Assembly (NCBI RefSeq): GCF_900100265.1
Contig: NZ_LT629696.1
Coordinates: 2,356,001 to 2,420,000 of the forward strand
DNA: 64,000 bases
Direction of reading: 5' to 3'
Source of the DNA: Leifsonia sp. 466MF
GTDB lineage: Bacteria; Actinomycetota; Actinomycetes; Actinomycetales; Microbacteriaceae
Both the position numbers and the translations under genes were made by a program. The notes beneath the pieces were generated by a model. The model saw only the letters and a list, made by a program, of their open reading frames with translations, searched no databases and had not been told where the DNA came from. Positions 34,953-43,564 of the stretch are shown in pieces. The stretch's first letter is position 1; every line of letters starts with the position of its first letter.

Positions 34953-34958
34953 TACGGT
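34953..34958 (+). promoter_or_regulatory. -10 box for the permease-hydantoinase operon
   Basis: TACGGT would start transcription near 34965, giving a leader of about 35 nt with AAGGA before the ATG at 35000. The -35 is not well conserved, which fits an activated promoter. Confidence 0.4.
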
Positions 34959-34999
34959 TTCGGGCAACCGTCCCCCTCCACCCGTATGAAGGACACCCA

Positions 35000-36385
35000 A
35001 TGGCACGCACAGCTCATGCCGACGACTTCGCCCTCTCCCGTGTGACCCCCGACGCGCGCAAGCCGTGGTTCGGGATCGCGGTGCAGCGCTTCGGTCAGGT
35101 CTCGGCTCTCTCGCAGTTCCTGCTCGGGGCGACCCTGGGCTACAGCATGACCTTCGGCGAGGCGGCGCTCGCGCTGCTCCTCGGCTCGATCATCCTCGAG
35201 GTGATCATGTGCATCGTCGGCATCATCGGGCAGAAGGAGGGGCTGAACACAGCCCTCCTGGCCCGCTGGACCGGCTTCGGCGAGATCGGCGCCTCCCTCG
35301 TCGGCCTCGCGATCGGCATCAGCCTCATCGGCTGGTTCGGCATCCAGTCCGCCATCTCCGCCCAGTCCCTGAACGTGCTCATGCCCGGCGTTATGCCGGT
35401 GTGGGTGTGGAGCCTGCTGTTCGGCCTGGCCGTCACCGCCATCGTCGCGTACGGCTTCGTCGGGATGCAGTGGCTGGCGAACATCACCGTCCCGCTGTTC
35501 CTCATCCTCGTCGGCTGGTCTATCATCAGCGAGCTCAGCAAGCACTCGCTCGGCGAGCTGATGACGTCGCCCGCGCCCGGTCCGACGATGTCGGTCTGGC
35601 AGGGCACCGGGATCGTCGCGGGCGGCCTCATCGTCGGCGCGATCATCACCGCCGACATGACGCGGTTCAACCGCAGCCGGGCCGACGTCGTCAAGCAGAC
35701 CGTTCTCGGCGTGACCCTGGGCGAGTTCGTCATCGGCCTCGCCGGCGTGCTGCTCGCCCACGCGGCGGCCAGCGGCGACATCGTCGCGATCGTGACCTCG
35801 TCGATCGGCTTCGTCGGCCTGATCATCGTCATCACCGGAACGCTGAAGATCAACGACTGGAACCTGTACTCGTCCACGCTCGGACTGGTCAACTTCATCT
35901 CCACCGCGTTCTCGAAGAACCTGCACCGCGTCACCACGACGATCGTGCTCGGCATCGTCGGCTCGGTGCTCGCCGCCGCGGGCATCCTCGCCCAGTTCAC
36001 CGGCTTCCTCACGATCCTCGGCGTCGCATTCCCGCCGATCGCCGGCATCATGGTCGCCGAGTACTTCTTCGTCCGCCGCTGGCGCGGCGACCTCGACGCC
36101 ACCCGGGCCTCCGGCCGCCTCCCGGAGCACGCCCCGCGGATCGTCCCCGTCACCCTCCTCGTGTGGCTGGTCTCCTCGCTGGTCGGCTACTTCGTGACCT
36201 GGGGCATCCCCGCCATCTGGTCGCTGCTGCTCTCGATCGTGCTCTACACGGTCGCCGGCAAGCTCGGCTGGGTCCGCGGCGTCGGCCGTGCCACCACCAT
36301 CCAGGCTCCGGCCGGTGTGGACGGCGCAACGACGGCACCCGCGGCGGACGCCCCCTCCGGCCCCGAGGCCGTCGCCTCCAACTGA
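35000..36385 (+). CDS. NCS1-family nucleobase/hydantoin-type permease
   Basis: 461 residues, about twelve transmembrane helices. TPDARKPWFGIAVQRFGQVSALSQFLLGATLGY resembles the first helix of CodB-type transporters; IITADMTRFNRSRADVV and LKINDWNLYSSTLGLVNF are core features. NCS1 carriers import cytosine, uracil, allantoin or hydantoins with H+ or Na+; Mhp1, a hydantoin carrier of Microbacterium, is a member. Next to hydantoinase-type genes, a hydantoin-like substrate is likely. First gene of a six-gene operon; AAGGA precedes the ATG. Confidence 0.9.
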   Translation: MARTAHADDFALSRVTPDARKPWFGIAVQRFGQVSALSQFLLGATLGYSMTFGEAALALLLGSIILEVIMCIVGIIGQKEGLNTALLARWTGFGEIGASLVGLAIGISLIGWFGIQSAISAQSLNVLMPGVMPVWVWSLLFGLAVTAIVAYGFVGMQWLANITVPLFLILVGWSIISELSKHSLGELMTSPAPGPTMSVWQGTGIVAGGLIVGAIITADMTRFNRSRADVVKQTVLGVTLGEFVIGLAGVLLAHAAASGDIVAIVTSSIGFVGLIIVITGTLKINDWNLYSSTLGLVNFISTAFSKNLHRVTTTIVLGIVGSVLAAAGILAQFTGFLTILGVAFPPIAGIMVAEYFFVRRWRGDLDATRASGRLPEHAPRIVPVTLLVWLVSSLVGYFVTWGIPAIWSLLLSIVLYTVAGKLGWVRGVGRATTIQAPAGVDGATTAPAADAPSGPEAVASN

Positions 36386-36429
36386 GCCCTGCTCCCGAAC
36401 CGCCCCATCACCACAGAAAGCGACACAAC

Positions 36430-37983
36430 ATGCATATCGGCATCGACGTCGGCGGCACCAACACCGACGCAGTGCTCATGGACGGCCGGACCACCCTGGC
36501 CGGCGTCAAGAACTCGACGAGCCCGGATGTCACCAGCGGCATCGTGAGCGCGATCGAAGCGCTGCGGGCGGCGCGGGACTTCCGGGGCGACGACATCCAG
36601 GCGGTGATGATCGGCACCACGCACTTCATCAACGCGCTCGTCGAGGCGAAGCGGCTCGCGCCCACCGCGGCCCTCCGCCTCGGCCTGCCCGCCACCCGGG
36701 CCCTTCCTCCGCTGGTGGACTGGCCGGAGCCGCTCATCGCCGCGATCGGCGGCCGGAGCTATCTGGCGCACGGCGGCTACGAGTTCGACGGTCGTCCCAT
36801 CTCGCCGATCGACGTCGCCGAGCTCAAGGGCATCGCGGCCGACATGGCGGCCAACGGCGTGCGGTCGGTGGCCATCTCATCCGTCTTCTCGCCCGTGAAC
36901 CACGATGTCGAGACGCAGGCGGCGGCCATCCTCGCGGACGAGCTGGGCGATGGCGTCGCCATCTCGCTGTCGCACGAGATCGGGCGCATCGGGCTGCTCG
37001 AGCGCGAGAACGCCACGATCATCAACGCGGCGCTGCGCGAGCTCGCCTCCGAGATCGTCGACGGCCTCACGTCGGCGGTGCGCGCCCAGGGCATCGACGC
37101 GCCGATCTTCCTGAGCCAGAACGACGGGACGCTGATGGATGAGGACTACGTGCGCCTCTACCCGGTGGCGACCTTCGCCTCCGGTCCGACCAACTCCATG
37201 CGCGGCGCCGCCCTCACCAGCGGCCTCGAGACCTGCGCGGTGGTCGACATCGGCGGAACGACGGCCGACATCGGCCTGCTCGTCAACGGCTTCCCGCGCG
37301 AGACCGCCAACGAGGTCAAGGTGGCCGGCGTCCGCACCAACTTCCGGATGCCGGACGTGCTGTCGATCGGCATCGGCGGCGGGTCCATCGTCGACACCGA
37401 GACGGCGGAGGTCGGGCCCGAGTCGGTCGGCTACCGGCTGACCTCCGAGGCCCTCGTCTTCGGCGGTTCGACCCTGACCGCGACGGACATCGCCGTCGCG
37501 GCCGGCCGCGCCGACATCGGCGACCCCGCGAAGGTCGCCCACCTCGACCCCGCCTTCGTGCAGCGGGTGCTCGACCGCATCGCCGAACGCGTCGCGGAGG
37601 CCGTCGACCGGATGCGCACCTCCCCCGACCCCATCCCCGTCGTCGCGGTGGGCGGCGGCTCGATCCTGCTGCCGGACGAGCTGCCGATCTTCGGAGCCGT
37701 GCATCGCCCCGACAACTACGCCGTCGCCAACGCGATCGGCGCATCCATCGCACAGGTCGGGGGCGAGATCGACAAGGTGTACGCCGTCGAGCCCGGCCGC
37801 CGCGAGGAGGCCATCGCCGCCGTTCGGGCGGAGGCGGTGGACAAGGCGATCGCGGCCGGCGCTTCCCCCACGTCGGTCGCGATCGTCGACTTCGACGAGG
37901 TGCCCATCCCGTACCTGCCCGGCAACGCGACCCGGATCCGGGTCAAGGCCGTCGGCGACCTGGCGATGGAGGTGCGCGTATGA
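36430..37983 (+). CDS. hydantoinase/oxoprolinase-type ATPase (HyuA-like, short form)
   Basis: 517 residues. The N-terminal actin-like domain starts MHIGIDVGGTNTDAVLMDG, and the second domain has ATFASGPTNSMRGAAL, VVDIGGTTADIGLLVNG and SIGIGGGSIVD. These bind ATP in 5-oxoprolinase, acetone carboxylase and N-methylhydantoinase. The protein lacks the C-terminal part of about 170 residues present in full HyuA, and no HyuB gene is present. It overlaps the first DUF917 gene (ATGA), so the two likely act together. The ATP-driven opening of a five-membered ring is inferred. Confidence 0.88.
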   Translation: MHIGIDVGGTNTDAVLMDGRTTLAGVKNSTSPDVTSGIVSAIEALRAARDFRGDDIQAVMIGTTHFINALVEAKRLAPTAALRLGLPATRALPPLVDWPEPLIAAIGGRSYLAHGGYEFDGRPISPIDVAELKGIAADMAANGVRSVAISSVFSPVNHDVETQAAAILADELGDGVAISLSHEIGRIGLLERENATIINAALRELASEIVDGLTSAVRAQGIDAPIFLSQNDGTLMDEDYVRLYPVATFASGPTNSMRGAALTSGLETCAVVDIGGTTADIGLLVNGFPRETANEVKVAGVRTNFRMPDVLSIGIGGGSIVDTETAEVGPESVGYRLTSEALVFGGSTLTATDIAVAAGRADIGDPAKVAHLDPAFVQRVLDRIAERVAEAVDRMRTSPDPIPVVAVGGGSILLPDELPIFGAVHRPDNYAVANAIGASIAQVGGEIDKVYAVEPGRREEAIAAVRAEAVDKAIAAGASPTSVAIVDFDEVPIPYLPGNATRIRVKAVGDLAMEVRV

Positions 37984-39074
37984 GCTGGACGCTGACCGCC
38001 GACCGCATCGCCGAGCTCGCGCGCGGCGCCGCCGTGCTCGGTACGGGAGGAGGCGGAGACCCGTACATCGGGTCGCTGCTGGCCGCGCAGGCGCTCGCCG
38101 AGCACGGACCGGTGACCGTCGTCTCCCTCGATGAGGTGCCCGACGACGCCCTGGTGCTCACCGTCGCGATGATGGGCGCCCCGACCGTCATGGTCGAGAA
38201 GCTGCCCAGCCTCGAGGAGGTGATCGCGCCCGTCCACGCCCTCGGCACCTACCTCGGCCGGCCGGTCACCCACGTGGCGTGCGCCGAGATCGGCGGGGTC
38301 AACTCCACGATCCCGGTGGCCGCGGCCGCTGCGCTCGGGCTGCCGCTGGTGGATGCCGACGGCATGGGCCGCGCGTTCCCCGAACTGCAGATGGTGCTGC
38401 CGACGCTGTACGGCGTCACGGCGTCCCCGCTCGCCTTCGGCGACGAGAAGGGCAACGTCGGCGTGCTGAACACCGCCGACAACCACTGGACCGAGCGGAT
38501 CGCCCGCGTCGCATGCGTCGAGATGGGCTGTTCGATCATGATCTCCGGCTTCCCGATGAGCGGCGCCGTCGCGCGGGAGGCGCTCGTCCCGGGTTCGTTG
38601 ACGCACTGCCTCGCCATCGGCTCCGGGATCACCGCGGCCCGCGCGGCGAAGACCGACGCGGTCGCGGCGACCGTCGAGCTGCTCGGCGGCCGCGAGTTCT
38701 TCTCCGGCAAGGTGGTGGATGTGGAACGCGGCACCACCGCCGGGTTCGCCCGCGGGCGCGCCCGCATCGAGGGCGCGGAGTCGTCGCTCGACCTCGCCTT
38801 CCAGAACGAGCATCTGATCGCGCGGTCCGGCGACGAGGTCTTCGTGACCACTCCCGACCTGACCATCGTGCTCGACGCCGAGAGCGGGGAGCCGATCACC
38901 ACCGAGGGCCTGCGGTACGGCCAGCGGGTGCGGGTGATCGCCGCACCCAGCGACCCGCGCTGGCACAGCGCCGAGGCGCTCGCCATGGTCGGCCCCGGAT
39001 ACTTCGGCTACGACCTGCCGTCGCACCGCTTCGACGGAACCGTCGAGCGCGCCCTCGAGGGGGTGACCGCGTGA
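37980..39074 (+). CDS. DUF917 protein, copy 1
   Basis: 364 residues. GTGGGGDPYIGSLLA near residue 21, EIGGVNSTIPV near 103, VDADGMGRAFPELQM near 122 and SGEPITTEGLRYGQRVRV near 300 define the family. As I recall, Pfam now describes this family as S-methyl-thiohydantoin desulfurase, after one characterised member. It overlaps the HyuA-like gene before it and the second copy after it. It is the shorter of the two closely related copies and probably acts on the same ring or a product of it. Confidence 0.88.
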   Translation: MSWTLTADRIAELARGAAVLGTGGGGDPYIGSLLAAQALAEHGPVTVVSLDEVPDDALVLTVAMMGAPTVMVEKLPSLEEVIAPVHALGTYLGRPVTHVACAEIGGVNSTIPVAAAAALGLPLVDADGMGRAFPELQMVLPTLYGVTASPLAFGDEKGNVGVLNTADNHWTERIARVACVEMGCSIMISGFPMSGAVAREALVPGSLTHCLAIGSGITAARAAKTDAVAATVELLGGREFFSGKVVDVERGTTAGFARGRARIEGAESSLDLAFQNEHLIARSGDEVFVTTPDLTIVLDAESGEPITTEGLRYGQRVRVIAAPSDPRWHSAEALAMVGPGYFGYDLPSHRFDGTVERALEGVTA

Positions 39075-40216
39075 GCTGGACGCTGACGGCGGCCGACCTC
39101 CCGGACCTCGCCCGCGGCGCGACGCTGCTCGGAACGGGCGGCGGCGGCGATCCCTACATCGGTCAGATGCTCGTCGCCCGCGTGCTGAGCGAGAGCGGCC
39201 TCGGCGAGCGCGGCATCACCATCCTCGACCCGGACGACCTCGCGGACGACACGTTCGTCATCCCGACGGCGCAGATGGGCGCTCCGACCGTGATGATCGA
39301 GAAGATCCCGGCGGGTACGGAGCCGACCCTCGCGCTGCGGACGCTGGAGGCGCACCTCGGCCGGTCGGCCGACGCCACCATGCCGATCGAGTGTGGTGGC
39401 ATCAACTCGATGATCCCGCTGATCGTCGCCGCCGAGACCGGACTGCCGGTCGTGGATGCGGACGGCATGGGCCGCGCGTTCCCCGAGCTGTCGATGGAGA
39501 CGTTCGCCGTGTACGGCGTGCACGGGTCTCCTCTGGCGCTCGCCGGAGAGCGGGGCGAGACCGTCATCATCGACACCGGCGACGACGACCGGCAGATGGA
39601 GTGGCTGGCGCGCGGCATCACCATCCGGCTGGGCGGAGTCGGGCACATCGCCGAGTACGCGATGAGCGGCGCCGACGTGAAGCGCACCGCCGTCCCGCGC
39701 ACGCTCTCGATGGCGCTCGCCCTCGGCCGGGCGATCCGGGAGGCACGGGAGCAGCACCGCTCGCCCTTCGAGGCGATCGCGCAGACCCTGTCCACCACGC
39801 TGTACTCGGAGGTGCGGGAGCTGTTCGCCGGCAAGGTGGCGGACGTGGAGCGCCGCACCACAGAGGGCTTCGCCAAGGGCCGGGCCACGATCTCGTCGCT
39901 CGACGGGACGAGCGGCCCGGGCGGTCCCGGTGGTTCCGGCAGCACGCTCGAGATCCGCTTCCAGAACGAGAACCTCACGGCGCACCGCGACGGCGAGCTG
40001 GTCGCGATCGTGCCCGACCTGATCTGCGTCACCGACATCGAGTCGGGAGAGCCGATCACCACCGAGGGTCTGCGCTACGGACAGCGCGTGCGCGTGCTCG
40101 GCATCTCCACCCCGGAGATGATGCGGACTCCCGCGGCGCTCGCCGCCTTCGGCCCGCGCGCGTTCGGGCTGACCGAGGAGTTCATCCCCGTCGAGACGGC
40201 GCAGGCGCTGGTCTGA
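39071..40216 (+). CDS. DUF917 protein, copy 2
   Basis: 381 residues from a GTG overlapping copy 1. It keeps GTGGGGDPYIGQMLV, ECGGINSMIPLIV, VDADGMGRAFPEL and SGEPITTEGLRYGQRVRV, so it should be as active as copy 1. A Gly/Ser/Pro insertion (TSGPGGPGGSGST) lies near residue 280. Two adjacent full copies suggest a hetero-oligomer or two successive reactions. Followed by a 38-bp gap and the third copy. Confidence 0.88.
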   Translation: MSWTLTAADLPDLARGATLLGTGGGGDPYIGQMLVARVLSESGLGERGITILDPDDLADDTFVIPTAQMGAPTVMIEKIPAGTEPTLALRTLEAHLGRSADATMPIECGGINSMIPLIVAAETGLPVVDADGMGRAFPELSMETFAVYGVHGSPLALAGERGETVIIDTGDDDRQMEWLARGITIRLGGVGHIAEYAMSGADVKRTAVPRTLSMALALGRAIREAREQHRSPFEAIAQTLSTTLYSEVRELFAGKVADVERRTTEGFAKGRATISSLDGTSGPGGPGGSGSTLEIRFQNENLTAHRDGELVAIVPDLICVTDIESGEPITTEGLRYGQRVRVLGISTPEMMRTPAALAAFGPRAFGLTEEFIPVETAQALV

Positions 40217-40254
40217 CGCCGTCGCCGCGGCGGTCTCCGCCTACTCTGGAGGGC

Positions 40255-41283
40255 ATGAGAACTCTCGGACAGGAGAGCCTGCCTGCTCTCGCCCGAGGAT
40301 TCTCCCTGCTCGGCTCCGGAGGCGGCGGGGCCACCACGATGCTGGAGCTCATGGTGCAGGACGCCCCGATCTGGCCGATCGCCCTGCGGGGGCCGGAGGA
40401 GTTCGACCCGTCCACCCCGTGCGTCGCGGTGGCGTTCGCCGGGTCGACCTACCTGCTGACCGAGCGCCTCCCCGCCGCAGACGCGTTCGGGCCGCTTCTG
40501 GCCGCCGCCGAGCGCTGGACGGGCGTGCGCGCCCGGGCCGTGTGCGGGCTGGAAGGAGCCGGGATGAACGGGCTCAGCCCGCTCCTCCTGGCCGACCGCC
40601 TGGACCTCGTCGACGCCGACCTGATGGGACGCGCGCTCCCCCGGCTCGATCAGATCTCGCTGCTGGTGGACGCCGTCCCCGGCGTGGTGGCGGTCTGCGA
40701 CACGGGCGGTGGCGTCGTCGTGATCGACACCGCCCGCCCGGCCGACGTCGAGAGCCAGGTGCGCGCCGCCATCGTGCAGGCCGGGGGCGCCGGAGCGGTG
40801 CTGATCGCCGGGTTCACCGTGGACGACCTCACCGAGCACGGCGTGCTCGGCACCCCGACGCGGGCCCTCCGTCTCGGCCGGGGCGGCGCCGACCGGAGCC
40901 TGGCACCGGCCGCACTCGCGGAAGCGCTCGGCGCCCGGCTCCTCGGCACGGGCCGTGTGGCCGGAGTCGAGGCCTCGATCGACGACCCGTACGTGAGCGC
41001 CATCCAGCTCGACGACGACGGCGGCGCGCTCCTTCGGCTGGTGGCGCGGTCGGAGCTGCTGGCCGTCGTGCGCGACGGCGTGACCACCGCCGCGAGCCCC
41101 GAGATCATCGTGGCGCTCGACTCGGTCTCGGGCGACGTCCTCCAGGTCGACGAGATCACCCTCGCCCGCAACGTGATCGTGCTGGCGCTGGAGGCCCCGG
41201 CGTGGTGGACGTCCTCCCCCGACCGCGAACGGCACATCACCCCCGCCGGGTTCGGGCTGCGTGGGCTGGAGGTGCCCGCGTGA
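40255..41283 (+). CDS. DUF917 protein, copy 3 (divergent)
   Basis: 342 residues with GGAGGG before the ATG; a TACTCT hexamer 7 nt upstream may allow its own transcription. The glycine loop is changed to GSGGGGATTML, the central motif to VDADLMGRALPRL, and the SGEPITTEGLRYG segment is replaced by SGDVLQVDEITLARN. It may bind another ligand or act as a non-catalytic partner. It overlaps the PucR gene (GTGA). Confidence 0.82.
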   Translation: MRTLGQESLPALARGFSLLGSGGGGATTMLELMVQDAPIWPIALRGPEEFDPSTPCVAVAFAGSTYLLTERLPAADAFGPLLAAAERWTGVRARAVCGLEGAGMNGLSPLLLADRLDLVDADLMGRALPRLDQISLLVDAVPGVVAVCDTGGGVVVIDTARPADVESQVRAAIVQAGGAGAVLIAGFTVDDLTEHGVLGTPTRALRLGRGGADRSLAPAALAEALGARLLGTGRVAGVEASIDDPYVSAIQLDDDGGALLRLVARSELLAVVRDGVTTAASPEIIVALDSVSGDVLQVDEITLARNVIVLALEAPAWWTSSPDRERHITPAGFGLRGLEVPA

Positions 41284-42794
41284 GCGACGGACTCGACCTC
41301 GCCGCGCTGTTCGCGCATCCCGCGAACGGCGGGCTGCGCGGGATCGCCGGAGCGCATCCCTCGGTCGTCTGGCGGGAGCTCGTCGTCGCGGCCGACGAAT
41401 CGGGGCTGCCGGCCGACGGCGACGGACGGCTCGCGGTGCTCACGGTCGCGCCACCGGCGACGCCCTGGCAGCAGGATGCGCTGGTGCGCCGCGTCCGCGA
41501 CCGCGGCTACCGGGGGCTGGTGCTCCCGGAGGCGGACGGATTCGGCGCCGGCACCCGCTCGCTCGCGGAGCGTCTCGGTCTCGCGCTCCTCGGCGCGACC
41601 GACCCGATGGCGCTCGCGCGTGCGGGGTGGGAGCTCCGCGAGGGCCGGGATGCGCTGACCCTCGGGTACGTGCGCCGCGTCGCGCAGTCGATCGAGTACC
41701 ACGCCGACAACCTCGCGGACCTGCTGCGACACCTCTCCGCCAGCGTCGGCCACGGCGTCGCGCTGATCGACAGCGAAGGCGTGCTGCTGGAGGCCGGGCA
41801 ATCGCTTCCGGCGGTCGTGCACGCCGCGATCGACTTCGGCCCCTGGATCAGCACGGTCGAGCTGCCGGAGGGGTCCGCGGCCTCGGTGCGGGTCGACAGC
41901 CCCAGCCGGGCGGGCCTGCGGCTGGCCGTCTTCGGGCAGGGGCTCGGGGCCGTCCAGCTGAGCGCCCTTGCGGTCGCGGCGGAGGTCGCCATGCCGGCGG
42001 TGGCCGCGCGCATCCTCATCGACGAAGTGGCCGACGTGAACGATGCCGCCGTCGCCTCCGGACTGCTCCGCGACTTCCTCGAGCTGCGCGACAGCCGTGA
42101 CTCCGATCTGGAGCAGCGGATGCTGGAGCGCGGCTGGCGCACGACCGGATACCACCTGGGGTTCCGGCTCGCCGGGCGGTCCCGCGTCGACACACTCCAG
42201 CTGCTGCGGCTGGTGGCGCGGGAGCTGACGGCACTTCCCGTCGACTCGCATGCCGCCACCAGCGGCCGAGGGGTGACGGGCTGGCTCAGCTTCGCCACGC
42301 CTCCCCCGCCGAGCCGCGTCGAGGAGAGCGTGCGGGCGCTGCTGGCGGTGCACACCGCCGCCCGCCGCGTGTTCAACGTCGCGACCGGTGTCGGGACACT
42401 CGAGAGCGGCGCGACCGGCCTCGTCGCGACCATCGACGGAGCGTCGGACGCCGCCCGCATCGCAGCGGGCCGCTCGGCGACCGGCTATTTCGTGCGGATC
42501 GACGCGCTCGGACTGGAGCAGCTGCTGCTGTCGTGGACCGAGAGCGACACGTTCGTGCCGGCCGCCGAATCCCTGCTGGCGCCGCTGATCGCGCGCGGGC
42601 CGGAGCTCGTCGAGACGCTCGCCGCGTATCTGGATCACGAATCGGGCATCGCGGCGACCGCCGAAGCCCTGGGCCTCCACCGCAACACGGTCTCCACCCG
42701 CGTGGCCCGGGCCCAGGAGCTGCTCGGTCTCGACCTGGCCGACCCCGAGACCCGCCTCGCCGTGCACCTCGCGTGCCGTGCGCTGCGCCGCTGA
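41280..42794 (+). CDS. PucR-family transcriptional regulator
   Basis: 504 residues. The C-terminal HTH_30 domain reads YLDHESGIAATAEALGLHRNTVSTRVARAQELLGLDL. The N-terminal 120 residues are the PucR leader (LRGIAGAHPSVVWRELVVAADE, RGYRGLVLPEADGFGAGT), and a GGDEF-like CdaR middle part follows. PucR proteins activate purine, allantoin or related ring catabolism in response to the substrate. Its position as the last, translationally coupled gene makes it the likely local regulator; the tandem 14-bp sites at 34885 are candidate targets. Confidence 0.9.
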   Translation: MSDGLDLAALFAHPANGGLRGIAGAHPSVVWRELVVAADESGLPADGDGRLAVLTVAPPATPWQQDALVRRVRDRGYRGLVLPEADGFGAGTRSLAERLGLALLGATDPMALARAGWELREGRDALTLGYVRRVAQSIEYHADNLADLLRHLSASVGHGVALIDSEGVLLEAGQSLPAVVHAAIDFGPWISTVELPEGSAASVRVDSPSRAGLRLAVFGQGLGAVQLSALAVAAEVAMPAVAARILIDEVADVNDAAVASGLLRDFLELRDSRDSDLEQRMLERGWRTTGYHLGFRLAGRSRVDTLQLLRLVARELTALPVDSHAATSGRGVTGWLSFATPPPPSRVEESVRALLAVHTAARRVFNVATGVGTLESGATGLVATIDGASDAARIAAGRSATGYFVRIDALGLEQLLLSWTESDTFVPAAESLLAPLIARGPELVETLAAYLDHESGIAATAEALGLHRNTVSTRVARAQELLGLDLADPETRLAVHLACRALRR

Positions 42795-42795
42795 T

Positions 42796-42875
42796 CCGCC
42801 CACCGTCGAGTCCGCAAACTTTGCACGCTCACGCGCCGCATCGTGTGCAAAGTTTGCGGACTCGACGGTGGGCGG
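42796..42875. repeat. intergenic palindrome, family A copy 3
   Basis: Perfect inverted arms of 31 bp at 42796-42826 and 42845-42875, with an 18-nt spacer. The core CACCGTCGAGTCCGCAAAC is shared with copies 1 and 2. It begins 2 bp after the PucR stop, between convergent genes. Confidence 0.92.
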
Positions 42876-42897
42876 AGGGGCGGAGAGGCGGGAGGGG

Positions 42898-43491
42898 TTA
42901 GGCGGCGCCGCCGAGGTCGGGCAGGGTGATGGCGCGGCTCGACGGAGGCAGTTCGCGGAGGCGCTCCAGCGCCGGGATGAGCTCGCCGGCCCACACGCGG
43001 TAGCCCTCGGCGTTCAGGTGCAGGCGGTCCTCGGTGTACGCCGGATTCAGCTCGCCGTCCTCCAGCGCCATCGCCGGCCACAGGTCGAGCCAGCCCGCGT
43101 GCACGGTCGGCGCGAACTGCCAGAGGTGCCGGTTGATGTCGCGGATCTGGTCGGCGAACTCGTGCCCCCGCGGCATCACCGATTGCGCAAGGATGCGCGT
43201 CTCCGGCAACTCCTTGCGCAGCGTGACCAGCATCGTCTCGACGTTGCGCACGACGTGCTCCACCGAGCGGCGCCAGGCCAGGTCGTTGGTCCCGATGAGG
43301 AGCGCCACGAGAGCGGTCCGCGTGTCGATCACGTCTCCGAGCCGTGCGAGCACGTCGTCCGTGGTGTCGCCGGCCATCCCGAAGTTGCGGACCGCCTCGC
43401 CCGGAAGCAGCGCATCCCAGTCGCCTCCCTGCGTCAGGCTGTCGCCGACGAGGGCCAGCTCACCGCGTTCCGGTCTCCACTCATCCGTCAT
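42898..43491 (-). CDS. SGNH/GDSL-family hydrolase
   Basis: 197 residues. Block I LALVGDSLTQGG has the catalytic Ser, block II FGMAGDTTDD the Gly, block III LLIGTNDLAWR the Asn, and block V DRLHLNAEGYRVWAG the Asp/His pair. No signal peptide is visible, so it acts inside the cell on an ester or thioester not identifiable here. GGGGA lies before the ATG. Single gene. Confidence 0.92.
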   Translation of the reverse strand: MTDEWRPERGELALVGDSLTQGGDWDALLPGEAVRNFGMAGDTTDDVLARLGDVIDTRTALVALLIGTNDLAWRRSVEHVVRNVETMLVTLRKELPETRILAQSVMPRGHEFADQIRDINRHLWQFAPTVHAGWLDLWPAMALEDGELNPAYTEDRLHLNAEGYRVWAGELIPALERLRELPPSSRAITLPDLGGAA

Positions 43492-43564
43492 ACCGTGTCC
43501 CCGTTCCTCGCCCCCATCCTCCCCCACATCCGCGACAAGGGGAAGGAAAGCGGGCTCGGGCGGG

